Shown: positions 41,955 through 51,814, counted from the first letter of the stretch. The stretch is 64,000 bases of DNA from an uncultured Gammaproteobacteria bacterium (GCA_929200535.1 CAKMZV010000002.1:11537-75536); one strand, 5' to 3'. The notes: generated by a model not told the origin, from the letters alone. Made by a program: numbers and translations.

Positions 41955-43212
41955 CCCACCGTATTTCCACTTCCTTATTAGAGGATGGAAAATCAAACAA
42001 AATCAAACCAAGCACCCCTATTAGTTTATCACCAGCATAAAGAAGAGGGAGCTTTCGCCAACTTCTTGGCAACATTTGCTTTTTATACCAAGATTTCAAA
42101 CGCTGAGGATGGCCGTTGATTGTGATTATTTCCCCACCAGTTCGAGTACGTATAGAAAGGGGGTTGTCGAGCAACCAGTCATCCTGCTCACCGTTCTTTT
42201 TCGGCTGATAAAGGGGCTCTACGGCAGAAACCTTATCTACCGAATCATAGAGACTTAAAACCCCTTTTTGAAAAAACAATATCTCTGTTGGATGTTTAAG
42301 CTCTTCATCTCTGCCGACCACAAACTCACCACAACTGGCATCCTTTAATTGCCTTAAAATTTCGTGTAAAAATGGTTGTAGTAATTGAATTTGGTGCTCT
42401 GATAACCATTGTTTTAATAATAAAAAACGCGTACTTTCAGGCAACAAATTTAGACTCTCCAAAGAAAGGCTTTGTTTAGCAAACGGGCGAGGGTCAAGAA
42501 TATGGTTTTGGATTTCTTGTTGTAAAAAACGAGTTAAAACGACCGTTTCTCGATTAATTTGTTGAACACTGTTTGACAACCTTTTAATTGTTTTCGGCCA
42601 CTTTTGTTCGAGCTTTGGAAAAATTTTATGCCTGAGATAATTTCTAGACAGGCTGACATCTGTGTTTGAGTCATCCTCTACCCAAGTTAAGTGGTTTTTT
42701 TCAGCATACTTGGTAATTTCTTCTTGGCTTATGCTAAGCATAGGGCGCCATAAAAAAAAGTGTTTGTAGGGCGTTAAATTGCTCATTCCTTTCAACGCAT
42801 TTAAACCCCCTCCTCGTAATAATTTAAGAAAAATGGTTTCTGCTTGATCTTGTTGATGATGGGCTAAAGCAAGAATTGCTTGCTTTGGCAGAATATTAGA
42901 GAAAGCATCCAAGCGAGCCTCTCTTGCTCGCCTTTCCAGCCCTTTTCTTGTTGCTTGCGAAAGAGTGATTTTTTGGGAATAAAAGATTACTCCGATTGAT
43001 TCACAAAAATCTTTACAATGAGCTTCCCATTGATTAGCATTAATGTTTAATTGATGGTTTATATGCAGGGCAACGATTTCTACATCTAATAATTGAAATT
43101 GTTGGACCGCCTTGTGCAACAATACAGAGGAGTCTTTTCCGCCACTAAACGCAACAAAAATTTTATTTGGTTGAGGAAAAGGTAGTTCTATTTGCTCAGA
43201 AAGAGAGCACAT
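41929..43212 (-). CDS. tilS: tRNA(Ile)-lysidine synthase
   Basis: FVAFSGGKDSSVLLHKAVQQF PP-loop; ALAHHQQDQAETIFLKLLRGGGLNALKGM. Confidence 0.95.
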   Translation of the reverse strand: MCSLSEQIELPFPQPNKIFVAFSGGKDSSVLLHKAVQQFQLLDVEIVALHINHQLNINANQWEAHCKDFCESIGVIFYSQKITLSQATRKGLERRAREARLDAFSNILPKQAILALAHHQQDQAETIFLKLLRGGGLNALKGMSNLTPYKHFFLWRPMLSISQEEITKYAEKNHLTWVEDDSNTDVSLSRNYLRHKIFPKLEQKWPKTIKRLSNSVQQINRETVVLTRFLQQEIQNHILDPRPFAKQSLSLESLNLLPESTRFLLLKQWLSEHQIQLLQPFLHEILRQLKDASCGEFVVGRDEELKHPTEILFFQKGVLSLYDSVDKVSAVEPLYQPKKNGEQDDWLLDNPLSIRTRTGGEIITINGHPQRLKSWYKKQMLPRSWRKLPLLYAGDKLIGVLGLILFDFPSSNKEVEIRWVKTDKSTV

Positions 43213-43238
43213 TTATTCTCGGGCTTCGCTAATAATTA

Positions 43239-43535
43239 GAGACCTTTGCATAAAAGTATGGCACAAAAAACGTTTTTACTCTTGGCGAGTTTACGAGCCT
43301 TAGAGTAACAGTGTTTGAACTGCTTGCAGGTAAAAGAAAAAAGATAAAAAATTGTTCTGATTGAGGCGTGAAACGTAGCCAATACGTCCGTCTTCGCAAG
43401 TTTCACAACACAAAAAGCGTTTTTACTCTTGGTGAGTTTACGAACCATAGAGTAACAGCGTTTGAAGCGCTTGCGAATAAAAATCAGGGCAATTTTTTGC
43501 TTTTCTACTTGTCATATCTTTTGTGCAAAGGTCTC
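43239..43535. mobile_element. Full-length MITE-like element copy 2 (297 bp), TSD AATTA
   Basis: GAGACCTTTGCATAAAAGTATGGCA...TGTCATATCTTTTGTGCAAAGGTCTC; flanks aatta|GAGACC and GGTCTC|aatta. Confidence 0.92.
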
Positions 43536-43537
43536 AA

Positions 43538-43831
43538 TTAGCCTAACCAATTTTTATAAGATTCTAAGTCGTATAATTCGGTGTAGCCTAAGCCGCGCAA
43601 TAAAGATGCCGCTTTTTTGCTTCGACTACCACTACGACAAAATAAAACGATTGGCGTAGCTTTATCCTCAGATAAAACTAAAGAAAAATCCTCTAAAACA
43701 CGATCTAAAGGAAGATTTAATCCGCCCACTTTTGTTTCATTATATTCTTCTGGAGTTCGCACATCGATAAGCTGTGCACCCTCTGCCACCAATTTTTTTG
43801 CTTCTGTGTAATTAATAATTTTTGCATCCAT
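43538..43831 (-). CDS. Rhodanese-domain protein
   Basis: AQLIDVRTPEEYNETKVGGLNLPLDR, IVLFCRSGSRSKKAASLLRGLGYTELYDL. Confidence 0.9.
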   Translation of the reverse strand: MDAKIINYTEAKKLVAEGAQLIDVRTPEEYNETKVGGLNLPLDRVLEDFSLVLSEDKATPIVLFCRSGSRSKKAASLLRGLGYTELYDLESYKNWLG

Positions 43832-43845
43832 CGGCTTTCTCCAAA

Positions 43846-43876
43846 AAAAAACCACCCCCAAAGAGGTGGTTTTTTT
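43846..43876 (-). terminator. Rho-independent terminator downstream of the HU gene
   Basis: AAAAACCACC-cccaaagag-GGTGGTTTTTTT; A-run/T-run on both sides. Confidence 0.8.
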
Positions 43877-43896
43877 AATTAAATAAAATCTTACAA

Positions 43897-44169
43897 CTAA
43901 CGAACCGCATCTTTTAAGGATTTTCCAGCAACAAAGCGTGGTACACGCGCTGCTTTTATCTGAATGGTTTCTCCTGTTTTTGGATTTCTGCCAGCTCTGG
44001 CGGCTCTGTTACTTGTTTTGAAAGTTCCAAAACCAACGATGCTTACTGAATCACCTTTAGCAAGAGCTTGAGTGATTCCTTCGGTTGTTGCATTCAATGC
44101 TCGGGCGGCATCGGCTTGGGTTAATCCGCTTGCTGCGGCGATTCCTGCTACTAAATCTGTTTTTGTCAT
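43897..44169 (-). CDS. hup: HU-family DNA-binding protein
   Basis: MTKTDLVAGIAAASGLTQADAARALNATTEGITQALAKGDSVSIVGFGTFKTSNRAARAGRNPKTGETIQIKAARVPRFVAGKSLKDAV. Confidence 0.97.
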   Translation of the reverse strand: MTKTDLVAGIAAASGLTQADAARALNATTEGITQALAKGDSVSIVGFGTFKTSNRAARAGRNPKTGETIQIKAARVPRFVAGKSLKDAVR

Positions 44170-44302
44170 AAAATGCCTCTTTTTTACATATTATTATTAA
44201 AAACAATCCGTCAACTAGATAACATAAATGCTCCTAATGTTCTATTTCTGGACTCCTTATTCTAAAAAACTACAATGTAATTTTACCCCAAACCCCATAT
44301 TA

Positions 44303-45277
44303 TTAGGGGTCTTTTTTGTTTTCATCTTCAAAAAATTCTGCTTTAGGGCTTCTTTTCAGTAAATCTTCGGCAATTTTCTTGGGCGAAGATTGGGTATGAG
44401 TCAGCTGATAAACCGCCTCACAAATTGGCAAATCTATTTGGTTTTTTTGTGTAATTTGATGAACAACGGCCGCCGCCTCTTTGCCTTCAACCAGTTCGTC
44501 AAAGGGTTTGTTTTGGGTTAATAATATCCCATAACGGCGATTTCTAGATAGGTTATTTGTACTTGTAAGGACGACGTCGCCCAACCCAGATAGCCCATAA
44601 AGGGTTTGTGATTTTCCCCCCAAAAAAAAGTTTAGTGTGTTGATTTCTTTTAATCCCCGAGTAATAACCGCGGCTTGTGCATTTGAGCCAAAGTTTAATC
44701 CATCACAAACCCCTACCGCAATAGCGATTATGTTTTTCAAAGCAGCACCAACCTGTGCTCCTAAAACGTCTTCTGAAGTGTATGGTCTAAATTCTTGAGT
44801 GTGTAGGGCGTCTTTCCAAAAGGTTGTTTTTGTTGGGGGACCGGCAAGTAAAATAGCCGTTGGCTTATCTTGTACAACATCATTAGCAAAAGACGGTCCA
44901 GTAATAAAAACACCCTCTTGATTAAAGCGTTTTTTTATTTGATCGCTAAAAAAATCACCCTCTTTAGAAAACCCCTTTGTTGCCCAAGCTAAAAAAGAGG
45001 GGGGCAAAGAAATTTGATCTAAAACCTCCGAAAAGGCATTACTGGGAACACAAAGCAAAACGCCTTCTGCCCGGTCAAGAGCAGTAGAAAGGGAGGTCGT
45101 TGCTTGTATAGAGTCCGAGAAAGTAACATTAGGATGCTTTGGGTGTTTGTGATGGTTTATTTGCTCAACGGTTTTGGGGTTGCGACTCCAAACAACCGCC
45201 TGTTTTGCTTTTTTGGCTATTCTTGAAGCAAGGGCAATTCCCCACGCCCCTCCTCCTAAAACAGCAATATGAGACAT
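44303..45277 (-). CDS. gpsA: Glycerol-3-phosphate dehydrogenase [NAD(P)+]
   Basis: IAVLGGGAWGIALASRIA, GPSFANDV, ALKNIIAIAVGVCDGLNFGSNAQAAVITRGLKEI, GLSGLGDVVLTSTNNLSRNRRYG. Confidence 0.97.
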   Translation of the reverse strand: MSHIAVLGGGAWGIALASRIAKKAKQAVVWSRNPKTVEQINHHKHPKHPNVTFSDSIQATTSLSTALDRAEGVLLCVPSNAFSEVLDQISLPPSFLAWATKGFSKEGDFFSDQIKKRFNQEGVFITGPSFANDVVQDKPTAILLAGPPTKTTFWKDALHTQEFRPYTSEDVLGAQVGAALKNIIAIAVGVCDGLNFGSNAQAAVITRGLKEINTLNFFLGGKSQTLYGLSGLGDVVLTSTNNLSRNRRYGILLTQNKPFDELVEGKEAAAVVHQITQKNQIDLPICEAVYQLTHTQSSPKKIAEDLLKRSPKAEFFEDENKKDP

Positions 45278-45279
45278 TT

Positions 45280-45534
45280 TTATGATGCGAGCTTATCTAA
45301 CTCGCCGCTCTCTTCTAATGCGGTCATCTCGCTAAACCCTCCGATACAAACATCGCCGAAAAAAATCTGAGGAGCGGTGTTTCCCCCTCCGCTTTTTTCC
45401 ATCATTTCCTTCCACAGGTCAGGAGAGTTGTCAACCACGGTTTCTGTATAGTCCCACTTTTTTTCTTCTAAAAATGCCTTCGCCGCCACACAAAAGGGGC
45501 ACTGGCTTAAAGTATATAAGTGTATTTTTTTCAT
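45280..45534 (-). CDS. grxC: Glutaredoxin 3
   Basis: IHLYTLSQCPFCVAAKAFLEEKKW, TAPQIFFGDVCIGGFSEM. Confidence 0.94.
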   Translation of the reverse strand: MKKIHLYTLSQCPFCVAAKAFLEEKKWDYTETVVDNSPDLWKEMMEKSGGGNTAPQIFFGDVCIGGFSEMTALEESGELDKLAS

Positions 45535-46004
45535 TTTTTATTCTCCTTTATTGGGTGTTTTTTTTTGCTTTTTTTAACCTCCTTAGAAACGGGATAACTT
45601 GCCGCCTTCCAAGCATTAAAGCCGCCTTGTATATAGTGAACCTTTGCTTCCAAAGAAAGCGGTTTTAATTTTTTAATTGTTGGTATCGAGCGAGCTCCAT
45701 TTAAACAATATAACAAAATATCGGCTGGGGTTTTTTGTTTTTTTATCTCCTCTGCCAAGGTTTTGTTTAAATTCGATGCTGGGTGGTTTTTTGCTCCGCC
45801 GATATGCTCTCGGCGAAAATCTTCAATTTCGCGTGTATCTATAACCCACGCTCCATCGTTAATATAACGAATTGCTTGTTCGGGGGATAATGCAGAAAAT
45901 CGAGAGGAAATAAAGCTGATGTAAGTCATAATTGTGGCTAAGAAAAGGCCCGCAAAAAGAATCCAGTTTTCGTTTAAAAAATAGAATAAAAGCTCTTTGT
46001 TCAT
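45531..46004 (-). CDS. Membrane-anchored rhodanese-like protein (YibN-like)
   Basis: N-terminal TM; GAWVIDTREIEDFRREHIGGAKNHPASNL, ILLYCLNGARSIPTIKKLK; adjacent to grxC. Confidence 0.88.
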   Translation of the reverse strand: MNKELLFYFLNENWILFAGLFLATIMTYISFISSRFSALSPEQAIRYINDGAWVIDTREIEDFRREHIGGAKNHPASNLNKTLAEEIKKQKTPADILLYCLNGARSIPTIKKLKPLSLEAKVHYIQGGFNAWKAASYPVSKEVKKSKKKHPIKENKK

Positions 46005-46031
46005 TTGAAAAAAATTAGATGTTTATATTAT

Positions 46032-46064
46032 GAGTCCTTTGCACAAAAGATATGACAAGGTCTT
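46032..46064. repeat. 33-bp minimal MITE copy, TSD ATTAT
   Basis: GAGTCCTTTGCACAAAAGATATGACAAGGTCTT; flanks attat on both sides. Confidence 0.88.
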
Positions 46065-46122
46065 ATTATGTGTTGGGTTACTTCTAAATTATATACCGCT
46101 TGATTAAGAGGTTGTTTTTTGG

Positions 46123-48756
46123 CTAATGAGCTTCTGCCCAATTTTTTGCTACCCCAACATCTACTTTGAGGGGGATAGAAAGGGGAACAATCTCTTGCAT
46201 TATCTTTTTTATAAGAGGCTTATAGTGATCTGTTCTGTTTTCTTCAACCTCAAAGAGTAATTCATCGTGTATTTGTAGAACCATATCTATCTCTGAGTTT
46301 CCTTGGGTGATCTTGTGTACTTCTATCATCGCTAATTTAATAATATCCGCCGCAGCTCCTTGAATTGGAGCATTAATTGCCGCTCTTTCTGCATAGGTAC
46401 GTAATTTATGGTTGCGGTTATTAATATCTGGGGTATGTATTCTCCTACCCATAAAAGTGCTTACCCACCCGTTTTGTTTTGCTTGGTTTTTTACCTCTTC
46501 CATATAACCTTCAATTTTAGGAAATTGTTTAAAATAAGCCTCCATCCAATTTTTTGCCTCTTGTACTGTTATTTTTAGTTGATTGCTTAATGAAAAAGCA
46601 GACATTCCGTAAATAAGACCAAAATTAATGGTTTTAGCATAACGCCTTTGCTCTGAAGATATTTGTTCTGCTGATAAATTAAATACCTTTTGTGCGGTAA
46701 CTTTGTGAATATCTAAGTCTTGATTAAATGCTGCCATAAGTTGTTCATCTTGAGTTTGGTGTGCTAAGATGCGTAATTCAATTTGAGAATAGTCTATTGC
46801 CATCAAAACTCGCCCCGGGGGAGCACAAAAAGCCTCACGAATAAGCCTCCCGTTTTCTGTTTTAATCGGGATGTTTTGGAGGTTGGGGTCGCTTGAAGAG
46901 AGGCGACCGGTATTGGTGATTATTTGATTGAGTTTTGTGTGAATTCGGTTTTGTGGGGTTATGTGTTTTAATAAACCCTGGGTATAGGTGGATTGAAGCT
47001 TTGATAGACCTCGGTATTGAATTATTTTTTTGGCAATCTTGTGTCCATCAAAAGCTAATTTTTGCAGTGTTTCTTCATTGGTAGATGGGTTTCCTGTTGG
47101 GGTCTTTTGTAGCACCGGTAATTTAAGCTTTTGATAAAGAATTTCTCCCACTTGTTTAGGCGAATCAATATTAAATGGTTCTTGAGATCCTTGATATACC
47201 TCTTTTTGAACTTCTCCTATTTGTTGAGAAAAAATCACATCTATTTCTTGTAGTTTTAAGGGGTTAATAAACACCCCGCATTCTTCTATATCACTTAAAA
47301 CGTTTATTAATGGTTGTTCTATTTTAGTAAAAACTTCTGATATTTTTGGGTTTTTAGCAAGTTCGTCTAAAAGTTGTTTTTGTAAAAAATCATATTGCTT
47401 TGCGCGAGCAATAACCTCCTCTACAAACTCAATCTTTTCAGAATCTGGAGGCGGCAAATCAGGCTGCGTTCTTTCGATTTCTTTTTCTATATTTTTCCAT
47501 TGTGGTGAGGCTTTTCCAGCATTTAAAACATAGTATAAAACCATTAAGTCAATGGTTTGTTGAGTGTTTGGGTTTATGTTTGTTTTATGTTTTAGCTCTT
47601 TGCTGTCGTAAACAACGATTCTTTGTTGGGTGCTTTCGATTTTTTTATTGATTTTGTTTGGGGCTTCTTTTTTTATGTTGATTGTTTTTATCCCTATAAC
47701 TTTTTTTTCATTTAATAAGCATCCGTATAAAACGTCTCCTTCTTGAATAAAAAATATTGGGTTTTTGTTAGGGGTGTTTGCTTGCGGTCTTTGTAGCTGT
47801 TCAAACCAACCATAAAAATCTTTAATTATTTCTATTGGGGTTTTGATTATTTGGTGTATTGGTGTTTGCAATGAGGCTGTTTTTCTTTTGTTGAGCTTTC
47901 CAAGCTCACTAACAAAGCCCATTTTGGTGTAATGCCTTTCTAATTCTTCAAAATCCTCTTCACTATTATCAATAATTTTTAAATCATCTAACTGTAATGG
48001 CACAGAAATGTTGTAATTTATCTCGGTAAGCCTTAAATACAAAGGAATGTTTTCCGTTTGTTGTTGTATAGCTTGCCCTACTTTTCCAGAAATTAAATGG
48101 GCATTTTTTATAATTGAGTTTAAGTCTTGATATTGGTTTATGAGTTTTACTGCCGTTTTCGCTCCAACCCCAGGAACGCCAGGAATATTATCCACAGAGT
48201 CTCCTGTTAAAGCTAAAAAGTCAGCAACTTGATTGGGATAGATTCCCATTTTATTTTTAACCCCCTCACTATCAAGAACCTCTATTTCTCCATTTTTAAT
48301 ATTGGTTAAAATAATATTTGGGCTAACTATTTGAGCTAAGTCTTTATCTCCTGTAGCGATTACAATTAAATTTCCTTGCTTTTCTAAGGTTTTTGATAGG
48401 GAGCCTATAACATCATCAGCCTCTTCTTTTTCTATTTGAATTTGGGCTGTTTTTTTAACTGATAGTAGTTCTTGTATCTGTTGGTAAGCGATCACAATTT
48501 CTGGTGGCGTTGGTGGGCGATTCGCTTTGTATTGCGGAAAAAAAGTATGTCTTTGTGTTTTCCCTTGAGGATCAAAAACCACACAACAGTGGGTTGGTTG
48601 ATGATAATCTAAAAGTAGGCTTAAACTTCTATTAAAACCAAACACGGTGCCACTAGGCTCACCACTTGGGGTGGTAAGACGACTTAATGATGGTGTGTGA
48701 TGTGCCCGATAGAGATACGATGAACCATCTATTATTAATATTTTATTTTTACTCAC
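46123..48756 (-). CDS. polA: DNA polymerase I
   Basis: 5'-nuclease domain (GDKDLAQIV, GDSVDNIPGVPGVGAKTA) and polymerase motifs (AIDYSQIELRILAH, RRYAKTINFGLIYGMSAFSLS, LQIHDELLFEV). Confidence 0.97.
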   Translation of the reverse strand: MSKNKILIIDGSSYLYRAHHTPSLSRLTTPSGEPSGTVFGFNRSLSLLLDYHQPTHCCVVFDPQGKTQRHTFFPQYKANRPPTPPEIVIAYQQIQELLSVKKTAQIQIEKEEADDVIGSLSKTLEKQGNLIVIATGDKDLAQIVSPNIILTNIKNGEIEVLDSEGVKNKMGIYPNQVADFLALTGDSVDNIPGVPGVGAKTAVKLINQYQDLNSIIKNAHLISGKVGQAIQQQTENIPLYLRLTEINYNISVPLQLDDLKIIDNSEEDFEELERHYTKMGFVSELGKLNKRKTASLQTPIHQIIKTPIEIIKDFYGWFEQLQRPQANTPNKNPIFFIQEGDVLYGCLLNEKKVIGIKTINIKKEAPNKINKKIESTQQRIVVYDSKELKHKTNINPNTQQTIDLMVLYYVLNAGKASPQWKNIEKEIERTQPDLPPPDSEKIEFVEEVIARAKQYDFLQKQLLDELAKNPKISEVFTKIEQPLINVLSDIEECGVFINPLKLQEIDVIFSQQIGEVQKEVYQGSQEPFNIDSPKQVGEILYQKLKLPVLQKTPTGNPSTNEETLQKLAFDGHKIAKKIIQYRGLSKLQSTYTQGLLKHITPQNRIHTKLNQIITNTGRLSSSDPNLQNIPIKTENGRLIREAFCAPPGRVLMAIDYSQIELRILAHQTQDEQLMAAFNQDLDIHKVTAQKVFNLSAEQISSEQRRYAKTINFGLIYGMSAFSLSNQLKITVQEAKNWMEAYFKQFPKIEGYMEEVKNQAKQNGWVSTFMGRRIHTPDINNRNHKLRTYAERAAINAPIQGAAADIIKLAMIEVHKITQGNSEIDMVLQIHDELLFEVEENRTDHYKPLIKKIMQEIVPLSIPLKVDVGVAKNWAEAH

Positions 48757-48757
48757 A

Positions 48758-49336
48758 TTGAAAAATCTTACGGTTTGGAAAATTTATTGTCGATCTTTAA
48801 AAAAAAGAGAGATAGAAAAACGGGTTTTAGTTTACCCAAGTGAAAGTGTTTTCGCTCTTGGGGGAAACCCTTTTTGTCCTAAAGTTCTATCCTCTATTGA
48901 ATTATATAAGCACACCAAAAACTCAACAAGAAAAGCTTTTATTTTGCTTGTTAATTCTTTTGAGGAGGCTTTGTTATTGGGAGATTTTTGTGTTGAAGAA
49001 TATCAAAAATTGATAAAAGAATTGCCACCCAATACTCCCTTAACCCTGATAGGAAAAGCAAATTCTTTGGTCCCAAAAAAATTATGTTACCAATCAAAGG
49101 TCGCTATTCGCATCGTGCGAGATCCTTTTTTAAAAATATTACTCAATATTTTTCCTTTCCCTCTTATTTCTACCAGTCTAAATCCACCAAAAAAACATCC
49201 TACAACTCTAAATATTAAAGCTAAGGTTTTTGCAAAAAGAAGAAATTTAGATGCTTTCTTTGTTGCTAAAAATAATTTTACTAGTAAAAAAACCAGTCGA
49301 ATTTATGATATTGTTGAAAAAAAATGGTTAAGGTAA
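48758..49336 (+). CDS. tsaC: Threonylcarbamoyl-AMP synthase-like (Sua5/YciO/YrdC family)
   Basis: VLVYPSESVFALGGNPF, KAFILLVNSFEEAL, TPLTLIGKANSLVPKKL, VAIRIVRDPF, PLISTSLNPPKK. Confidence 0.85.
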   Translation: MKNLTVWKIYCRSLKKREIEKRVLVYPSESVFALGGNPFCPKVLSSIELYKHTKNSTRKAFILLVNSFEEALLLGDFCVEEYQKLIKELPPNTPLTLIGKANSLVPKKLCYQSKVAIRIVRDPFLKILLNIFPFPLISTSLNPPKKHPTTLNIKAKVFAKRRNLDAFFVAKNNFTSKKTSRIYDIVEKKWLR

Positions 49337-49376
49337 TTCCCTGCAAAAAAAAATAAGATAAAGCAAATATTCTATA

Positions 49377-50336
49377 TTAAGTTTTTTTACTTAACAAGTC
49401 TTTTTCATCAGGCGGTTTAGAGTCTTTTAAAGATTCATTAAGCTCTAAGGTTCTCGTTGGAAAAGCCATATCGGCATTATTTCTTTTTACTATGTCGATA
49501 ATGCTTAACATTACTTCTTGCCTTGCTTCTCTATAAACTTCCCAATCAGATGATTCAGTAAAACAATAAACCTGACAATCTAAAGAGGATGGAGCAAAGC
49601 GTGTTAAGTGTACCATTAGAGTTTGATTCGTCGCAATAGCTGAATTATTTTTTAAATATTCTTCAATTTCATACACAATTTTTCTCACCTGTTCAGCATC
49701 TTTATATCTTAATGAAAACTCTTCACAAATACGACGATTTTTCATCCTGTTTGGGTTTTCTATAATAATACTCATAAAAGTTGAATTAGGAACATATATC
49801 GGTCTTTTATCAAAAGTTTCTATCTCCGTTAATCGTAGATTAATTTTTTTTACCGTTCCCTCTATATTTCTGTCTGGAGAAGATATCCATTCTCCCTCAA
49901 CAAAAGGTTTATCCATAAAAAGGACTATTCCTCCAAAAATATTAGTAATAAATTCTTTAGAAGCAAAACCTATAGCAAGCCCAGCTATCCCCCCTGCTGC
50001 AAGAAAATGATTAATGTTTATCCCAAAAAAATCTAAACTATAAAGGAAAAATAAAACAAAAAAAACAATCCTAAAAATTGTTTTTATTAAGCTAGAATTT
50101 TGTTTTATTGCTTTATTTTTAAGGGTTTGCTTTTCTAACTTTTTATTTATTAATTTTAGTAAAAAGGTGTAAGAAAAAAAATAAAGACCAAGTATAAACA
50201 CATATAACAACAAATTCTTTGCTATATTCCATGCTTTTGTATTTTCTTTACTTATTAACCCAAACTCTTCTAAAAAAAGACTACTTGTCAATATAAAAAG
50301 ACCTAAGCAACTTACAACAAAAATTGTTTTTTTCAT
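49377..50336 (-). CDS. Small-conductance mechanosensitive (MscS-family) channel
   Basis: HFLAAGGIAGLAIGFASKEFITNIFGGIVLFMDKPFVEGEWI, RPIYVPNSTFMSIIIENPNRMKNRR. Confidence 0.93.
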   Translation of the reverse strand: MKKTIFVVSCLGLFILTSSLFLEEFGLISKENTKAWNIAKNLLLYVFILGLYFFSYTFLLKLINKKLEKQTLKNKAIKQNSSLIKTIFRIVFFVLFFLYSLDFFGININHFLAAGGIAGLAIGFASKEFITNIFGGIVLFMDKPFVEGEWISSPDRNIEGTVKKINLRLTEIETFDKRPIYVPNSTFMSIIIENPNRMKNRRICEEFSLRYKDAEQVRKIVYEIEEYLKNNSAIATNQTLMVHLTRFAPSSLDCQVYCFTESSDWEVYREARQEVMLSIIDIVKRNNADMAFPTRTLELNESLKDSKPPDEKDLLSKKT

Positions 50337-50401
50337 TTTTAATTTACAAAGGAAAGGGATTAAATAAAAGCTTTTAATTTATTTTTTATTTTGCAACTAT
50401 T

Positions 50402-51268
50402 TTATTCAAGTAACTCCTCTAAATCTTCATCTTCATACTCTTCTAAATTTTCTAATTCAGGTACATTCCCATCGTAAATTTGATATTTTAGATTTTGAAA
50501 ATAAATTCTACGAAAAAAACTATATTTATCGTTAGCTCCTGAAAGTATAGCGGCTTCTCTATCTAAAAAAGATGCTCTTCTATCAATAATTTTTAATACT
50601 TGTAAAAAACTGGAAGCTTTAGCTTCTTTATTGGTGTACGCTGTATAGGGGTCAGCAATTCCATCATCTCCTCGTTGATAGTGATTTAATGGCTCTATGA
50701 GGTTATCTCCCAAAAGACTGAAACCCCCTCTTACCGTACTTGAACCAAAAAAGGGCAAAACAATATAGTTTCCTGACTCAACTCCCCAAACGGCTAACGT
50801 TTGATTAAAATTTTCATTAAATCTTTCTAATCCTATTTCTCCAGCAACGTCTAAAATACCACCTAATCCCAAAGTTGAATTTATAAGAAAGCGTGTTAAA
50901 GATACTCCCGATACATTTCCTTTTCCTTGAAGTAAAGCATTTACTGACGTTATAGGTTCTTTAATATTTTTGTAAAAATTGCTTACTCCTTGTTGTATAA
51001 AATCAGGTGTTATTGCGTCATAAACTTGGGAGATTGGTTTTAATAAATAAGTATCCAAAAAGTCATTAAAGGCAAAAACTTTCCTGTTAACTCCTTCCCA
51101 AGGATCAGACACTTCTTCTTGACAATCACTAAAGGTATAACATTCTTCAGGTACTTCAGCTAACTTTTCAGAATCAGAGAATACCTTATTACTATTAAAT
51201 AATATAAAAAAGAATAGTAGTAGTAATAGGGTACTACTTTTTTGTTGAAAACAGTTGATAGAAAACAT
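50402..51268 (-). CDS. mlaA: MlaA (VacJ) family protein
   Basis: DPWEGVNRKVFAFNDFLDTYLLKPISQVYDAITPDFIQQGVSNFYKNIKEPITSVNALLQG, FLINSTLGLGGILDVA. Confidence 0.92.
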   Translation of the reverse strand: MFSINCFQQKSSTLLLLLFFFILFNSNKVFSDSEKLAEVPEECYTFSDCQEEVSDPWEGVNRKVFAFNDFLDTYLLKPISQVYDAITPDFIQQGVSNFYKNIKEPITSVNALLQGKGNVSGVSLTRFLINSTLGLGGILDVAGEIGLERFNENFNQTLAVWGVESGNYIVLPFFGSSTVRGGFSLLGDNLIEPLNHYQRGDDGIADPYTAYTNKEAKASSFLQVLKIIDRRASFLDREAAILSGANDKYSFFRRIYFQNLKYQIYDGNVPELENLEEYEDEDLEELLE

Positions 51269-51433
51269 ATTTATTGGGTTTTAGAAAAAAAAATAAACTT
51301 GAAAACTTGGTAAATAAGTATAAAAGTTGTGAGAAACTTTTAGAGCATTCGTTTTTTAATAACAATTGTAAAACCATTATCCATTGATATTAACATTTAA
51401 TTGTTAATAACTTTAATTAGATTTAAAAAGGTA

Positions 51434-51814
51434 TTATTTTTTAGGAACAAAATCTAAAGAAGCTGAATTAATACAAAATCTCTTAAAAAAAGGTTCTGGA
51501 CCATCATCAAAAACATGCCCTAAATGAGAGTTGCATTGATAACAACAAACTTCGATTCTTTTTTGAAATAAACTATTATCTTCAATAAAAACAACAGACT
51601 TTTCTGAAGATGGATTTTTGAAACTTGGCCATCCAGAAAATGAATTATATTTATCTTGGCTGTTAAAGAGTAAATTGTCACAACAAACACATTTGAAGCT
51701 CCCCTCTTCATAAAAATCATTGTATTTTCCACTAAAAGGAGCCTCTGTTGATTTTTCTTGAGTGATAGAGTGCTGTAAAGGTGTTAATTTTTTTAGATTA
51801 GGATTTTTTTTCAT
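51434..51814 (-). CDS. msrB: Peptide-methionine (R)-S-oxide reductase
   Basis: TPLQHSITQEKSTEAPFSGKYNDFYEEGSFKCVCCDNLLF, SGWPSF, SHLGHVFDDGPEP, RFCINSASLDF. Confidence 0.96.
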   Translation of the reverse strand: MKKNPNLKKLTPLQHSITQEKSTEAPFSGKYNDFYEEGSFKCVCCDNLLFNSQDKYNSFSGWPSFKNPSSEKSVVFIEDNSLFQKRIEVCCYQCNSHLGHVFDDGPEPFFKRFCINSASLDFVPKK

